Shown here: one piece after another, positions 8,016 through 15,519 of the stretch | Numbering within the stretch: the stretch's first letter is position 1 | Layout of the letters: the number at the start of each line of letters is the position of its first letter | DNA from: JBBROS01 sp964246015 | Lineage (GTDB): Bacteria; Pseudomonadota; Alphaproteobacteria; Acetobacterales; Acetobacteraceae | DNA: 24,976 nucleotides | Assembly (NCBI GenBank): GCA_964246015.1 | Contig: CAXTPG010000064.1 | Location: 1 to 24,976, forward strand | Direction: 5' to 3' | Translations under genes and position numbers: made by a program | Notes under the pieces: generated by a model | Database searches by the model: none | What the model was told of the DNA's origin: nothing | The model's input: the letters and a program-made list of their open reading frames with translations, nothing else

Positions 8016-9388
8016 GCGATCTCTCCTGTCGATGAGTGTGGAAGCACGCGGCGTGCCGCGATCGTCTCGCCGGCCACGAAGCCGGTCGCAAAGGCGTGGC
8101 CCAACCCGTTCCCCGGCAGGTACCCGGCCGCCCCATGGCCCGAGATGCCCGCCGCCGCAGCCCCCGCCGCCAGCAGCCCTGGCACCGTAGCGCCCGCCTT
8201 CCGCACCCGCACCGCCGCGTCCACCAGCAGCCCCCCCTGCGTATGCGCCAAGGCCCCCGTCACCCGCGCCGCACGATACGGCGGCACGATCCCCCGCAGC
8301 GCCACCGTCCGCCCGAACGGGTCCGCCGCCCCGGCCACGCTCGCGGCATAGGCATCGAGCGTCGCCGCCAGCGCCGCCGCCGGCAGCCCGAACGCCGCCG
8401 CGATCCCCCCCGCATCCGCCGCCTGCACCACCAGCCCCCGCTCGAACGTCGCCCGATACGTGCTCAATTCCCACGCCGCTTCATGGATCCGGTCGTCGAA
8501 CACCTCGACCGCCGTCCCACCCGGCTGCGCCAGCACGAAGGCCCCGAACTCCGACGGCCCCATGCTCTCATCCGCGAACCGCTCGCCATGGTCGTTGACC
8601 ACGATGGCGCCGAACGACGTCAGCCCCGGCCCGAGCCGCCCCTTTCCGTCGACCGTCGTGTGCCCCTGCCCCTGGTAGCTGTCCATCATCGACAGCTCGC
8701 CACCCAGGGCCGCGCCCCACTCATGCGCCCGCCCGTCATTCGGCCCGTGCCCGATATAGACGGCGTGCAGGATTTCGGGCGCGTGCCGGGCCAGCAACGC
8801 GCGGTTGGCGCCGAACCCGCCGCTGGCCAGCAGAATGGACGCCCCGCGCACCGCCCCGTCCCCCGTGACGACGCCCAGCACGCGCCCGCCCTCGCTCAGC
8901 AGCCCCCTCGCCTCCGCGTCGATCACCGTGATCCCCGGGCTGGCCCGCACCGCCGCCATCAGCATCGCCGCCAGCGCCCCGCCACCCCCGGCATCCGCCT
9001 CGTGCAGCCGCGCCGCGGTGTGCCCCGGCATCTCCAGCGCCGGCATCACCCGGACCGGAAACCCCAGGCCGTCCGCCATGAAATGCGCGACCTCCGCCGA
9101 CCGCCCCGTCACCACCCCCAGGATCGCCGGATCGACCGCCCCCCCCGCCTTGCGCACGATATCGTCCGCCCAGCGCCCCGGCCCGTCGACGATCCCCGCC
9201 GCCGCCTGGAACCGCGTCCCGGCCGCCGAAAACAATCCGCTGCTGGCCACGAGGTTCGATGCCGTCGCGCCCGCCGGGTCCAGCAGCGCCACACGCGCCC
9301 CCAGATCCGCCGCCCGCAGCGCCGCCATCAGCCCGGCCGCCCCCGCGCCCACGATCACCCCGTCGAAGCTGGCGCCCGCGTCGCTCAT
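8012..9388 (-). CDS. FAD-dependent dehydrogenase, fumarate reductase flavoprotein/tricarballylate dehydrogenase-like
   Basis: A 458-residue soluble flavoprotein heading the first importer operon. The N-terminal FAD-binding motif (VIVGAGAAGLMAAL, residues about 11-24) and the C-terminal block (GGLLVDAAVRV, then GYLPGNGLGHAFATG) are those of the FAD-binding-2 family, which includes fumarate reductases, 3-ketosteroid dehydrogenases and TcuA-like tricarballylate dehydrogenases. No heme, Fe-S or export signal is present, so electrons must pass to an unknown acceptor. It likely oxidises the compound imported by the following transporter (inference from operon order). Its last codons run through the binding-protein Shine-Dalgarno. 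The start is only 17 nt from the divergent RidA start. The exact substrate is unassigned. Confidence 0.88.
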   Translation of the reverse strand: MSDAGASFDGVIVGAGAAGLMAALRAADLGARVALLDPAGATASNLVASSGLFSAAGTRFQAAAGIVDGPGRWADDIVRKAGGAVDPAILGVVTGRSAEVAHFMADGLGFPVRVMPALEMPGHTAARLHEADAGGGGALAAMLMAAVRASPGITVIDAEARGLLSEGGRVLGVVTGDGAVRGASILLASGGFGANRALLARHAPEILHAVYIGHGPNDGRAHEWGAALGGELSMMDSYQGQGHTTVDGKGRLGPGLTSFGAIVVNDHGERFADESMGPSEFGAFVLAQPGGTAVEVFDDRIHEAAWELSTYRATFERGLVVQAADAGGIAAAFGLPAAALAATLDAYAASVAGAADPFGRTVALRGIVPPYRAARVTGALAHTQGGLLVDAAVRVRKAGATVPGLLAAGAAAAGISGHGAAGYLPGNGLGHAFATGFVAGETIAARRVLPHSSTGEIA

Positions 9389-9405
9389 GACCTAGCGTCC
9401 CCCCC
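9389..9405. other. 17-nt gap between divergent starts, holding a C7 run
   Basis: The FAD dehydrogenase (minus) and ridA-like (plus) start codons are separated by 17 nt, too short for two promoters. A run of seven C (9399-9405) touches the RidA ATG; read on the other strand it is a G7 run about 11 nt before the dehydrogenase ATG and may act as its ribosome-binding purine tract. RidA has no Shine-Dalgarno, so a leaderless message is possible. Confidence 0.5.
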
Positions 9406-9867
9406 ATGACACCCGAACAGCGCCTGCACGACCTCGGCCTCGTCCTGCCCCCGCCCTTCCGCGACGAGGCCAACCGGGTCCGCGCGCTGCGCATCGGCAC
9501 GACCATCCACATGAGCGGCCACGGCCCCCTGGGCGAGGGCAACATCCCCCTCGTCATCGGCAAGCTGGGCCGTGAACTCACCATCGAGCAAGGCGCCGCC
9601 GCCGCCCGCCTCACCGCCCTCGCCTGCCTCGGCACGCTCCGCCACTACCTCGGCACGCTGAACCCCGTCACCCGCTGCATCAGCGTCCGCGGCTTCATCA
9701 ACTGCGCGCCCGGCTTCAACCGCCCGTCCGAGGTGCTGCACGGCTTCTCCGACCTGATGGTCGACGTCTTCGGCGAGTCCGGCCGCCATGTCCGCTCCGC
9801 GATCGGCGTCGCCGAACTCTATGCGGACATCCCGATCGAGGTCGAGGCGACGTTCGAAGTCGGCTGA
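9406..9867 (+). CDS. RidA/YjgF/YER057c family protein
   Basis: A 153-residue protein of the RidA family, trimeric cytosolic proteins of which the archetype hydrolyses reactive enamines/imines to ketones. Family features seen are the IHMSGHGPL segment, LTALACLGTLRHYLGTL helix, VTRCISVRGFINCAPGF, and the C-terminal VRSAIGVAELYADIPIEVEA, where the Arg (in HVRSAIGV) and Glu-type end match the RidA core; this is the longer YjgF-like subgroup. It stands alone on the plus strand, divergent from the FAD dehydrogenase, which could generate an imine; that pairing is inference. No Shine-Dalgarno is visible. Subgroups lacking the archetypal Arg are not deaminases, so activity is not certain. Confidence 0.9.
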   Translation: MTPEQRLHDLGLVLPPPFRDEANRVRALRIGTTIHMSGHGPLGEGNIPLVIGKLGRELTIEQGAAAARLTALACLGTLRHYLGTLNPVTRCISVRGFINCAPGFNRPSEVLHGFSDLMVDVFGESGRHVRSAIGVAELYADIPIEVEATFEVG

Positions 9868-9891
9868 CGCAAAGCCCCCGCCTCCCTCGCA

Positions 9892-9939
9892 GCGCCGGCG
9901 TCCCGCCGGCCCCTTGAAGTGCCGGCGGGATGCCGGCGC
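9892..9939. repeat. Long GC-rich inverted repeat in convergent gap (REP-like or terminator)
   Basis: Arms GCGCCGGCGTCCCGCCGGC (9892-9910) and GCCGGCGGGATGCCGGCGC (9921-9939) pair over 19 bp with one mismatch around a 10-nt loop. It lies between the converging RidA and OYE genes. The arm core is the same as the hairpin at 2822-2836 in the other convergent gap. No T-run is present, so it is either a factor-assisted bidirectional terminator or a REP-type element. Confidence 0.65.
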
Positions 9940-9946
9940 AACGACG

Positions 9947-11926
9947 CTAAACATCCATCCCCGCGGCGTGCCCCGTGGCCGTCGCCGCCAGCAGCTCCCC
10001 CGCCACCGCCGCATCCCCGACCCGGTGCACCGCCACCCCCGCCGCCAGCAGCCCGGCCTCCAGCTCCACCGCCGGGGCCCGGGGCGTCGCATAGGCCAGG
10101 AACGCCACCCCCTCAATCACCTCCCGCACCCCGGTGTGGATGTTCTCCACCTCCAGCCCCCCGTCCCAGGCCGCCTCCGTCCAAACCGGCTCCGCATACG
10201 GCACCACCCGCACCCCCGCCTGCGCCACCCGCCGCAGCATTCCCTGCCGCACCATCAGGTGCAGCTCCGCCCCGATCGTGTCCCGCGGCGTCACGATCAC
10301 CGCCCGCTCGAACACCCCGGCCAGATGCAGCGCCGCCGCATACACGCCCTCGCTATGGTCCATGTCGAACACCACGGCCGTGCCCGCCTGCCGCCCCCGC
10401 ACCCCTGCCAGCCCCGCCATCGCCGTCCGCAGGTCCGGCACCACGTCCCGCATGTCCGCTGGCAGCCAGTCCGGCGGGATCATGTCGGCGCCGGTCGCCA
10501 GGATCACCGCGTCCGGCCGCTCCGCCAGCACGTCCGCAAGCGTCGCCGCCCGCCCCAGCACGAACCGCGCGCCCGCCTGCACCGCCCGGGGCACCTGGTA
10601 ATCCGGGATGCTCGTGATCGTCTCGCCCCCCGGCAGCGGCGCCCGCAGCAACGCCCGCCCCCCCGGCGCCGAACCGCGCCCGAACACCGTGACGGCGTGC
10701 CCCCGCGCCGCCGCGACCCACGCCGCCTCCAGCCCGGCGACCCCCGCCCCCACAACCACCACCCGCCGGGGCGCAGCCACCCGCGCCGGCCGGAAATCCA
10801 CCTCGTCCGCCGCACCCACGCGCGGATTGTTCACGCAGGCGATCGGCCGTCCGCTGGTGATGATCTGCCCCCAGCACGTGTTGCAGGACAGGCAATACCG
10901 GATGTCGTGCGCCCGGTTGCTGGCGGCTTTCAGCAGGAACGCCGGGTCCGCGACCAGCGCCCGCCCCAGGCCGATCAGCTCGGCGTCGCCGGCCTGCAGG
11001 ATCGCCTCCGCCTCCGCCGGGTCGGTGATCCGCCCCATCGCCACCAGCGGCACGCCCGCCAACGCCGGCCGCAGCGCCCGCAACCCTTCCATGTAGGTCA
11101 GCCGCGGCCCGAACCGGTCCGGCACGTGCATCTCCAGCGTCCGCGAGTGCGACCCCCAGGCATAGCTCACGTAATCCGGCCCGCCCGCCACCAGCGCCGC
11201 CGTGATCGCATAGGCCTCCGCCCCGTCGATGCTGCCCGGCATCCCGTCATCCCCCGGCAGCTTCAACCCGATCACGAACCCCGCCCCGCACGCCGCCCGG
11301 ACCGCCGCCATCATTTCCGCGACGAACCGCACCCGCCCGACCAGGTCGCCCCCATACCCGTCCTCCCGCCGGTTCATCGAGGGCGACAGGAACTGGTGGA
11401 ACAGGTGCCCATGCCCGCACGACAGCTCCACCCCCGCGAACCCGGCCCGTTGCAGCCGCCGCGCCGAGGCCCCCACATGCTCGACATAGGCGCCGATCTC
11501 GGCCGGGGTCAGCGCCCGCGGCACCGACCAGCTCAGATCGTCCGGCAGCACCGAGGCCCCCACCGCATCCGCCGTCCGCCCCGGATAATGCCGCCCCCGC
11601 CCGGCGTCCTGCACCTGCCCCAGCAGCAGCGCGCCCGCCTCCCCCACCGCCCCGGCCCAGCGCCGGAAACCGTCCATGTCGTCCTCGTTCCACGCCTGCG
11701 GCCGGGTCAGCCGCGCCTGCGCCGGCACCATCGCGATCGGCTCGCTGACCGTGAGCGCCGCCCCGCCCTTCGCCCGGTTCACGTGATACTGCACCAGCAG
11801 GTCGCCCACCCGGCGGTCCCCGCTGGACGCCAGGCTGATGGACGCATGCGTCACCCGGTTCCGCAGCCGCACCGGGCCAAGCTGGAACGGGGACAGCAGC
11901 GCGGGATAGCTGGCACCGTCGATCAT
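9947..11926 (-). CDS. NADH:flavin oxidoreductase (Old Yellow Enzyme) with 4Fe-4S and FAD/NAD domains, TMADH/DCR type
   Basis: A 659-residue multidomain oxidoreductase. Residues about 1-330 are an FMN-binding TIM barrel (LLSPFQLGPVRLRNRV start; HGHLFHQFLSPSMNRRED; GYGG). Cys345, 348, 351 and 364 (spacing C-x2-C-x2-C-x12-C) give a 4Fe-4S site with the spacing of trimethylamine dehydrogenase rather than E. coli FadH (C-x2-C-x3-C). A pyridine-nucleotide-disulfide-type domain follows (VVVVGAGVAGLEAAW). The cysteine that anchors FMN in TMADH is Ser31 here, so the flavin should be non-covalent. Possible roles are amine or betaine N-demethylation, or reduction of an activated C=C bond; the sequence does not decide. 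ATG at 11926 overlaps the ATPase stop (ATGA). It is the last gene of the second operon. Confidence 0.9.
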   Translation of the reverse strand: MIDGASYPALLSPFQLGPVRLRNRVTHASISLASSGDRRVGDLLVQYHVNRAKGGAALTVSEPIAMVPAQARLTRPQAWNEDDMDGFRRWAGAVGEAGALLLGQVQDAGRGRHYPGRTADAVGASVLPDDLSWSVPRALTPAEIGAYVEHVGASARRLQRAGFAGVELSCGHGHLFHQFLSPSMNRREDGYGGDLVGRVRFVAEMMAAVRAACGAGFVIGLKLPGDDGMPGSIDGAEAYAITAALVAGGPDYVSYAWGSHSRTLEMHVPDRFGPRLTYMEGLRALRPALAGVPLVAMGRITDPAEAEAILQAGDAELIGLGRALVADPAFLLKAASNRAHDIRYCLSCNTCWGQIITSGRPIACVNNPRVGAADEVDFRPARVAAPRRVVVVGAGVAGLEAAWVAAARGHAVTVFGRGSAPGGRALLRAPLPGGETITSIPDYQVPRAVQAGARFVLGRAATLADVLAERPDAVILATGADMIPPDWLPADMRDVVPDLRTAMAGLAGVRGRQAGTAVVFDMDHSEGVYAAALHLAGVFERAVIVTPRDTIGAELHLMVRQGMLRRVAQAGVRVVPYAEPVWTEAAWDGGLEVENIHTGVREVIEGVAFLAYATPRAPAVELEAGLLAAGVAVHRVGDAAVAGELLAATATGHAAGMDV

Positions 11927-13671
11927 GCCGCCGCAGCCTCCGGCAGGCAGCGCACCTGCCGCCCGTCCGCGATGTCGACCAGCGGCTGCTTCGTGGTCGC
12001 GCACTCGCTCCGTGCGACGGGGCACCGGCTGGCCAGGTAGCAACCGGCCGGCAGGTCGATCGGACTGGGGATTTCCCCCGCCAGCCCCTCCTGCGCCCGA
12101 TCGACCCGCCGCCGTCCGGGGTCCGCAACCAGGTGCGCCCCCAGCAACGCCCGGGAATACGGATGCACCGGGCTGCCGAACACCTGCGCCCGCGTCCCCA
12201 GCTCCACCACCTGGCCCAGGTACATCACCGCCACCCGGTGGCTCAGATGCTCGACGGTCGTCAGGTCATGGCTGATGAACAGGAACGCCAACCCCCGTTC
12301 CACCTGCAACCGCCGCAGCAGCCCGATGATCCCCACGCGGGCCAGCGGCGGCAGCATCGACGTCGGCTCGTCCAGCACGACCAGCGCCGGGTCGGACGCG
12401 AGGCTCCGCGCGATGCCCACCCGCTGCTGGTCCCCCGCCGGCAACTGCCGCGGCTTCAACGGGGCGATCGCCGCCGGCAACCCCACCTGGTCCAGCAGCG
12501 CCGCCACCCGGGCGACCTCGTCCCCGCCCGGCGCCAGCCCCTCGGCCACGATCCGCTGCACCGTCCAGCGCGGGTCCAGGCTGTCCAGCGGATCCTGGAA
12601 CACCACCTGCATCCGCGGCCGCAGCCGCCGCAGCGCCGCCTCGTTCGCCGCCGTCACGTCCTGCCCGTCGAACACCACGCGCCCGCCCGAAGGCTCCAGC
12701 AGCCGCAGCAGCGTGCGCCCCACCGTCGTCTTGCCCGACCCGCTCTCCCCCACCAGCCCCAGCGTTTCGCCCCGCCCGATCTCGAGCGTCACCCCGCTCA
12801 CCGCCTGCACCTGCTTGCGGCTGCCCCGCACCGGGAACCGCTTGCTCAGATCCTGCAACGCCAGCAACGGCGGCCCCGGCGGCGGCGGCGCGGGCGGCGC
12901 CTCCCGCCGCAGCCCCAGCACCGCCTGCCCGTACCCGCTCGAAGGCCCGGCGAAAAAGTCCCGCACCGCCGCCTGCTCCACGATCCGCCCCGCCTCCATG
13001 ACGGCCACCCGGTCGCAGTAGTTCGCGATGATCCCCGGGTCCTGCGTGATCAGCAGCATCGCCGACCCGCGCGCCCGCACCGTCCGCCACATGTCGTCCA
13101 GGAACGCCGCCTGGATCGTGACGTCCAGCCCGCTCGTCGGCTCGTCCGCCACCAGCAGCTTCGGCCCCGCCCCCAGCGCCATCGCGATCAGCACCCGCTG
13201 CGCCATTCCCCCGCTGATCTCGTGCGGGTAGGCATGCGCCCGCCGCTCCGGGTCGTTCAGCCCCAGCCCCCGCAGCATCTCCACCGCATGCCGCGCGCTC
13301 TCCGCCCGCCCGGCGCCCTTGTGCGCCCGCACCGTGGCGCCCACCTGCCGCCCGATCGGATGCAGCGGACTCAGCGCCCCCCGCGGATTCTGGGTAATGA
13401 GCGCGACGTCCCGCCCCCGCCGCTCCCGCTTCTCCCGCTCGCTCAGCCCCAGCAGATCGACGCCGTCCAGCAGCACCTGCCCGGCCGCGATCCGCCCCCC
13501 CGGCTGCACCAGCCCCAGCACCGCCAGCCCCAGCGTGCTCTTGCCGCTGCCGGCATCCCCCGTCAGCCCCAGGATCGTCCCCGGCGGGATCACCAGGGTC
13601 GCGTCCCGCACGACAACCTTCGTCCCGAAGGCGACCGTCAGCCCCCGCAGCTCCAGCGTGTCAGCGGGCAT
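11923..13671 (-). CDS. Fused double ATPase of a Dpp/Gsi-type ABC importer, one degenerate composite site
   Basis: A 582-residue fusion of DppD- and DppF-like ATPases. NBD1: Walker A GDAGSGKST (38-46), signature EISGGMAQR (151-159), Walker B/D-loop VADEPTSGLD, but the switch histidine is Gln210 (LITQDPG). A proline-rich linker (about 258-268) follows. NBD2: Walker A GESGSGKTT, Q-loop VVFQDPLDSLDPR, signature changed to QLPAGDQQR (409-417), D-loop changed from SALD to SMLP (438-441), switch His468 intact. A C-terminal oligo_HPY-like tail has three cysteines spaced C-x5-C-x6-C. In an ABC dimer the three deviations meet in the same ATP site. The ATG at 13671 overlaps the permease stop by 11 nt. 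Fused ATPases of this class (for example GsiA) are known; the asymmetry is discussed in the findings. Confidence 0.92.
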   Translation of the reverse strand: MPADTLELRGLTVAFGTKVVVRDATLVIPPGTILGLTGDAGSGKSTLGLAVLGLVQPGGRIAAGQVLLDGVDLLGLSEREKRERRGRDVALITQNPRGALSPLHPIGRQVGATVRAHKGAGRAESARHAVEMLRGLGLNDPERRAHAYPHEISGGMAQRVLIAMALGAGPKLLVADEPTSGLDVTIQAAFLDDMWRTVRARGSAMLLITQDPGIIANYCDRVAVMEAGRIVEQAAVRDFFAGPSSGYGQAVLGLRREAPPAPPPPGPPLLALQDLSKRFPVRGSRKQVQAVSGVTLEIGRGETLGLVGESGSGKTTVGRTLLRLLEPSGGRVVFDGQDVTAANEAALRRLRPRMQVVFQDPLDSLDPRWTVQRIVAEGLAPGGDEVARVAALLDQVGLPAAIAPLKPRQLPAGDQQRVGIARSLASDPALVVLDEPTSMLPPLARVGIIGLLRRLQVERGLAFLFISHDLTTVEHLSHRVAVMYLGQVVELGTRAQVFGSPVHPYSRALLGAHLVADPGRRRVDRAQEGLAGEIPSPIDLPAGCYLASRCPVARSECATTKQPLVDIADGRQVRCLPEAAAA

Positions 13672-14521
13672 AGATCCGCTCCAGCCCGTTGCCGAACGCC
13701 GCGAACCCGAACACGGTCAACGAGATGGCCAGCCCCGGGAACACGCTCGGCCACCATTCCCCCTGCACGAGCTGGTCCGCCCCGGCCGCGATCATCAGCC
13801 CCCATTCCGGCGCCGGCGGTCGCACCCCCGCGCCCACGAACGACAACCCCGCCGTCATCAATATGGCGAACCCGATCGTCACCGACGCCTGGATCAGGCT
13901 GGGCGCCAACGCGTTCGGCAGCACATGCCGGAGCGCGATGAACGACGCACTCCGCCCCAGCGCCCGGCTTGCGTCGACGAACCCCCGCCGCGACTGCACG
14001 ACCACCTCCGACCGCGTCAACCGGATGTAGATCGGCGTGTACAGCAGCGCCAGGGTCAGCACGATCGTCCCGTTGCTGCGCCCCGCCAGCGTCACCAGGA
14101 TCATCCCGGTGATGAACACCGGGAACGCCTGCACCAGGTCCGACACCCGCATCACGACCGCCCCCGCCCAGGGCCGCAGCGTCCCCGCGGCCAGTCCCAG
14201 CAGCGTCCCCAGGCTCAGCGACAACAGGTTCGCCCCCACCGCAATCGCCACATCGGTCCGCGGCGCCGCGATCACCCGGCTGAAGATGTCGAGCCCCGTG
14301 CTGTCCGTCCCGAACCAATGAATGGGCTCGTGCGGCGCCCGCGTCACCACCGCCCACAACAACCCCGGCCACGCCGAAAGCTCCGGCGGCGGCTCCGCGA
14401 CGCTGTCCGTGGGCCGCCCCGGCTCGAACGGCGCCAACCATGGCCCGGCCACCATCAGCACCAGCGACAGCGCCACCAGCGCGATGCCGAGCCGAAACAG
14501 GAAATTGGGCGCAGGACTCAC
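13661..14521 (-). CDS. Dpp/Opp-type ABC transporter permease, DppC-like (GTG start)
   Basis: A 286-residue inner-membrane permease of the second importer. I chose a GTG start at 14521 that overlaps the upstream permease stop (GTGA); it gives a full N-terminal membrane helix, whereas the next ATG would cut into it. The HWFGTDSTGLDIFSRVIAAPR segment is diagnostic for DppC. The EAA loop reads DASRALGRSASFIALRHVLP. Helices and length are normal for the family. Confidence 0.91.
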   Translation of the reverse strand: MSPAPNFLFRLGIALVALSLVLMVAGPWLAPFEPGRPTDSVAEPPPELSAWPGLLWAVVTRAPHEPIHWFGTDSTGLDIFSRVIAAPRTDVAIAVGANLLSLSLGTLLGLAAGTLRPWAGAVVMRVSDLVQAFPVFITGMILVTLAGRSNGTIVLTLALLYTPIYIRLTRSEVVVQSRRGFVDASRALGRSASFIALRHVLPNALAPSLIQASVTIGFAILMTAGLSFVGAGVRPPAPEWGLMIAAGADQLVQGEWWPSVFPGLAISLTVFGFAAFGNGLERIYAR

Positions 14522-15519
14522 GACGCCAACCGCGGATCGAGCCAAAGATGCACCAGATCCAGGGCCAAGTACACGAACAACGAGATCGCCGCGATCACCA
14601 GCACCACCGCCTGGATCGCCGGATAGTCGAACGCCAGCACGCTCCGCACCGCGTACTGCCCGATCCCCCCCAGGCTGAACACCGTCTCGATCAGAACGGC
14701 ACTCCCCAGGATATACCCGTACAACACCCCCAGCAGCGTCAACGCCGGCGCCAACCCGTTCTTCAGCGCGATCCCCGCGACCGTCCACGGCGGCAGCCCG
14801 CTCGCGCGCGCATGCAGCACGTAATCGGACGCCAGCACCCGGACCATGTTGCCGCGCACCATCTTGATGATGGGCCCCGACAGCACGAACACCTTCGTCG
14901 CGACCGGCAGCGCCAGATGATGCACCCCGTCCCAGAACGTCACCCAGTTGCCCGCCAATACGCTGTCGACCGTGATGAACCCCGTCACCCGCGGCGGCGG
15001 CATCAGGCTCGGGTCCAGCCGCCCCAGCGGCGGCGGCGCCCAGCCCAGCATCGCGAAGAACACGTAGATGAACAGCAGACCCCACCAGAACTCCGGCTGG
15101 CTGCCCGCGAACAGGCTGAACGTGAACGTCGCGCTGTCCGCCGGCCCCCCCGGCTTCACCGCGCACAGCATCCCCAGCGGCACCGCGATCAGGAACGCGA
15201 TCACGAAGGCGATCGTGATCAGCTCGATCGTCACCGGCAGCACGCCCTTGATCTCGTCGATCACCGGCGCCCCGCTCACCCAGGACCGCCCCAGATCCCC
15301 CCGCACGATCCCGCCCAGGTAGCTGCCCAACTGGTCCAGCACCGGCCGGTCCAGCCCCAGCGCCCGCTTCGACGACGCATATGCCTCCGGCGACGCGTTC
15401 ATTCCCACCAGCCGCGCCACCGGGTCCGCCGGCAGCGCCCGGATCGCGAAGAACACCACCAGCGCCAGCCCGACGAGCTGGAAGCCCGAAACCACCAGCC
15501 GCCGGGCGAGGAAGCGCAC
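14518..15519 (-). CDS. Dpp/Opp-type ABC transporter permease, DppB-like (GTG start)
   Basis: A 333-residue inner-membrane permease. The start is GTG at 15519 and shares one base with the binding-protein stop (TAGTG). It begins with the typical RFLARRLVVSGFQLVGLALV helix, followed by the ALGLDRPVLDQLGSYLGG and GDLGRSW periplasmic segments and a cytoplasmic EAA loop (YVLHARASGLPPWTVAGIAL). It is somewhat longer than the DppB-like protein of the first operon owing to a larger loop before the fourth helix (about residues 160-205). Confidence 0.92.
   Translation of the reverse strand: MRFLARRLVVSGFQLVGLALVVFFAIRALPADPVARLVGMNASPEAYASSKRALGLDRPVLDQLGSYLGGIVRGDLGRSWVSGAPVIDEIKGVLPVTIELITIAFVIAFLIAVPLGMLCAVKPGGPADSATFTFSLFAGSQPEFWWGLLFIYVFFAMLGWAPPPLGRLDPSLMPPPRVTGFITVDSVLAGNWVTFWDGVHHLALPVATKVFVLSGPIIKMVRGNMVRVLASDYVLHARASGLPPWTVAGIALKNGLAPALTLLGVLYGYILGSAVLIETVFSLGGIGQYAVRSVLAFDYPAIQAVVLVIAAISLFVYLALDLVHLWLDPRLAS

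Noticed and set aside
9788..12040. 750-codon plus-strand open frame opposite the OYE gene
   Set aside because: Arg/Pro/His-rich shadow without domains; the minus strand carries the real Fe-S/flavin enzyme.
12133..13941. Long plus-strand open frame opposite the fused ATPase
   Set aside because: Composition is Arg/His/Gln/Pro-rich; the ATPase motifs are on the other strand.
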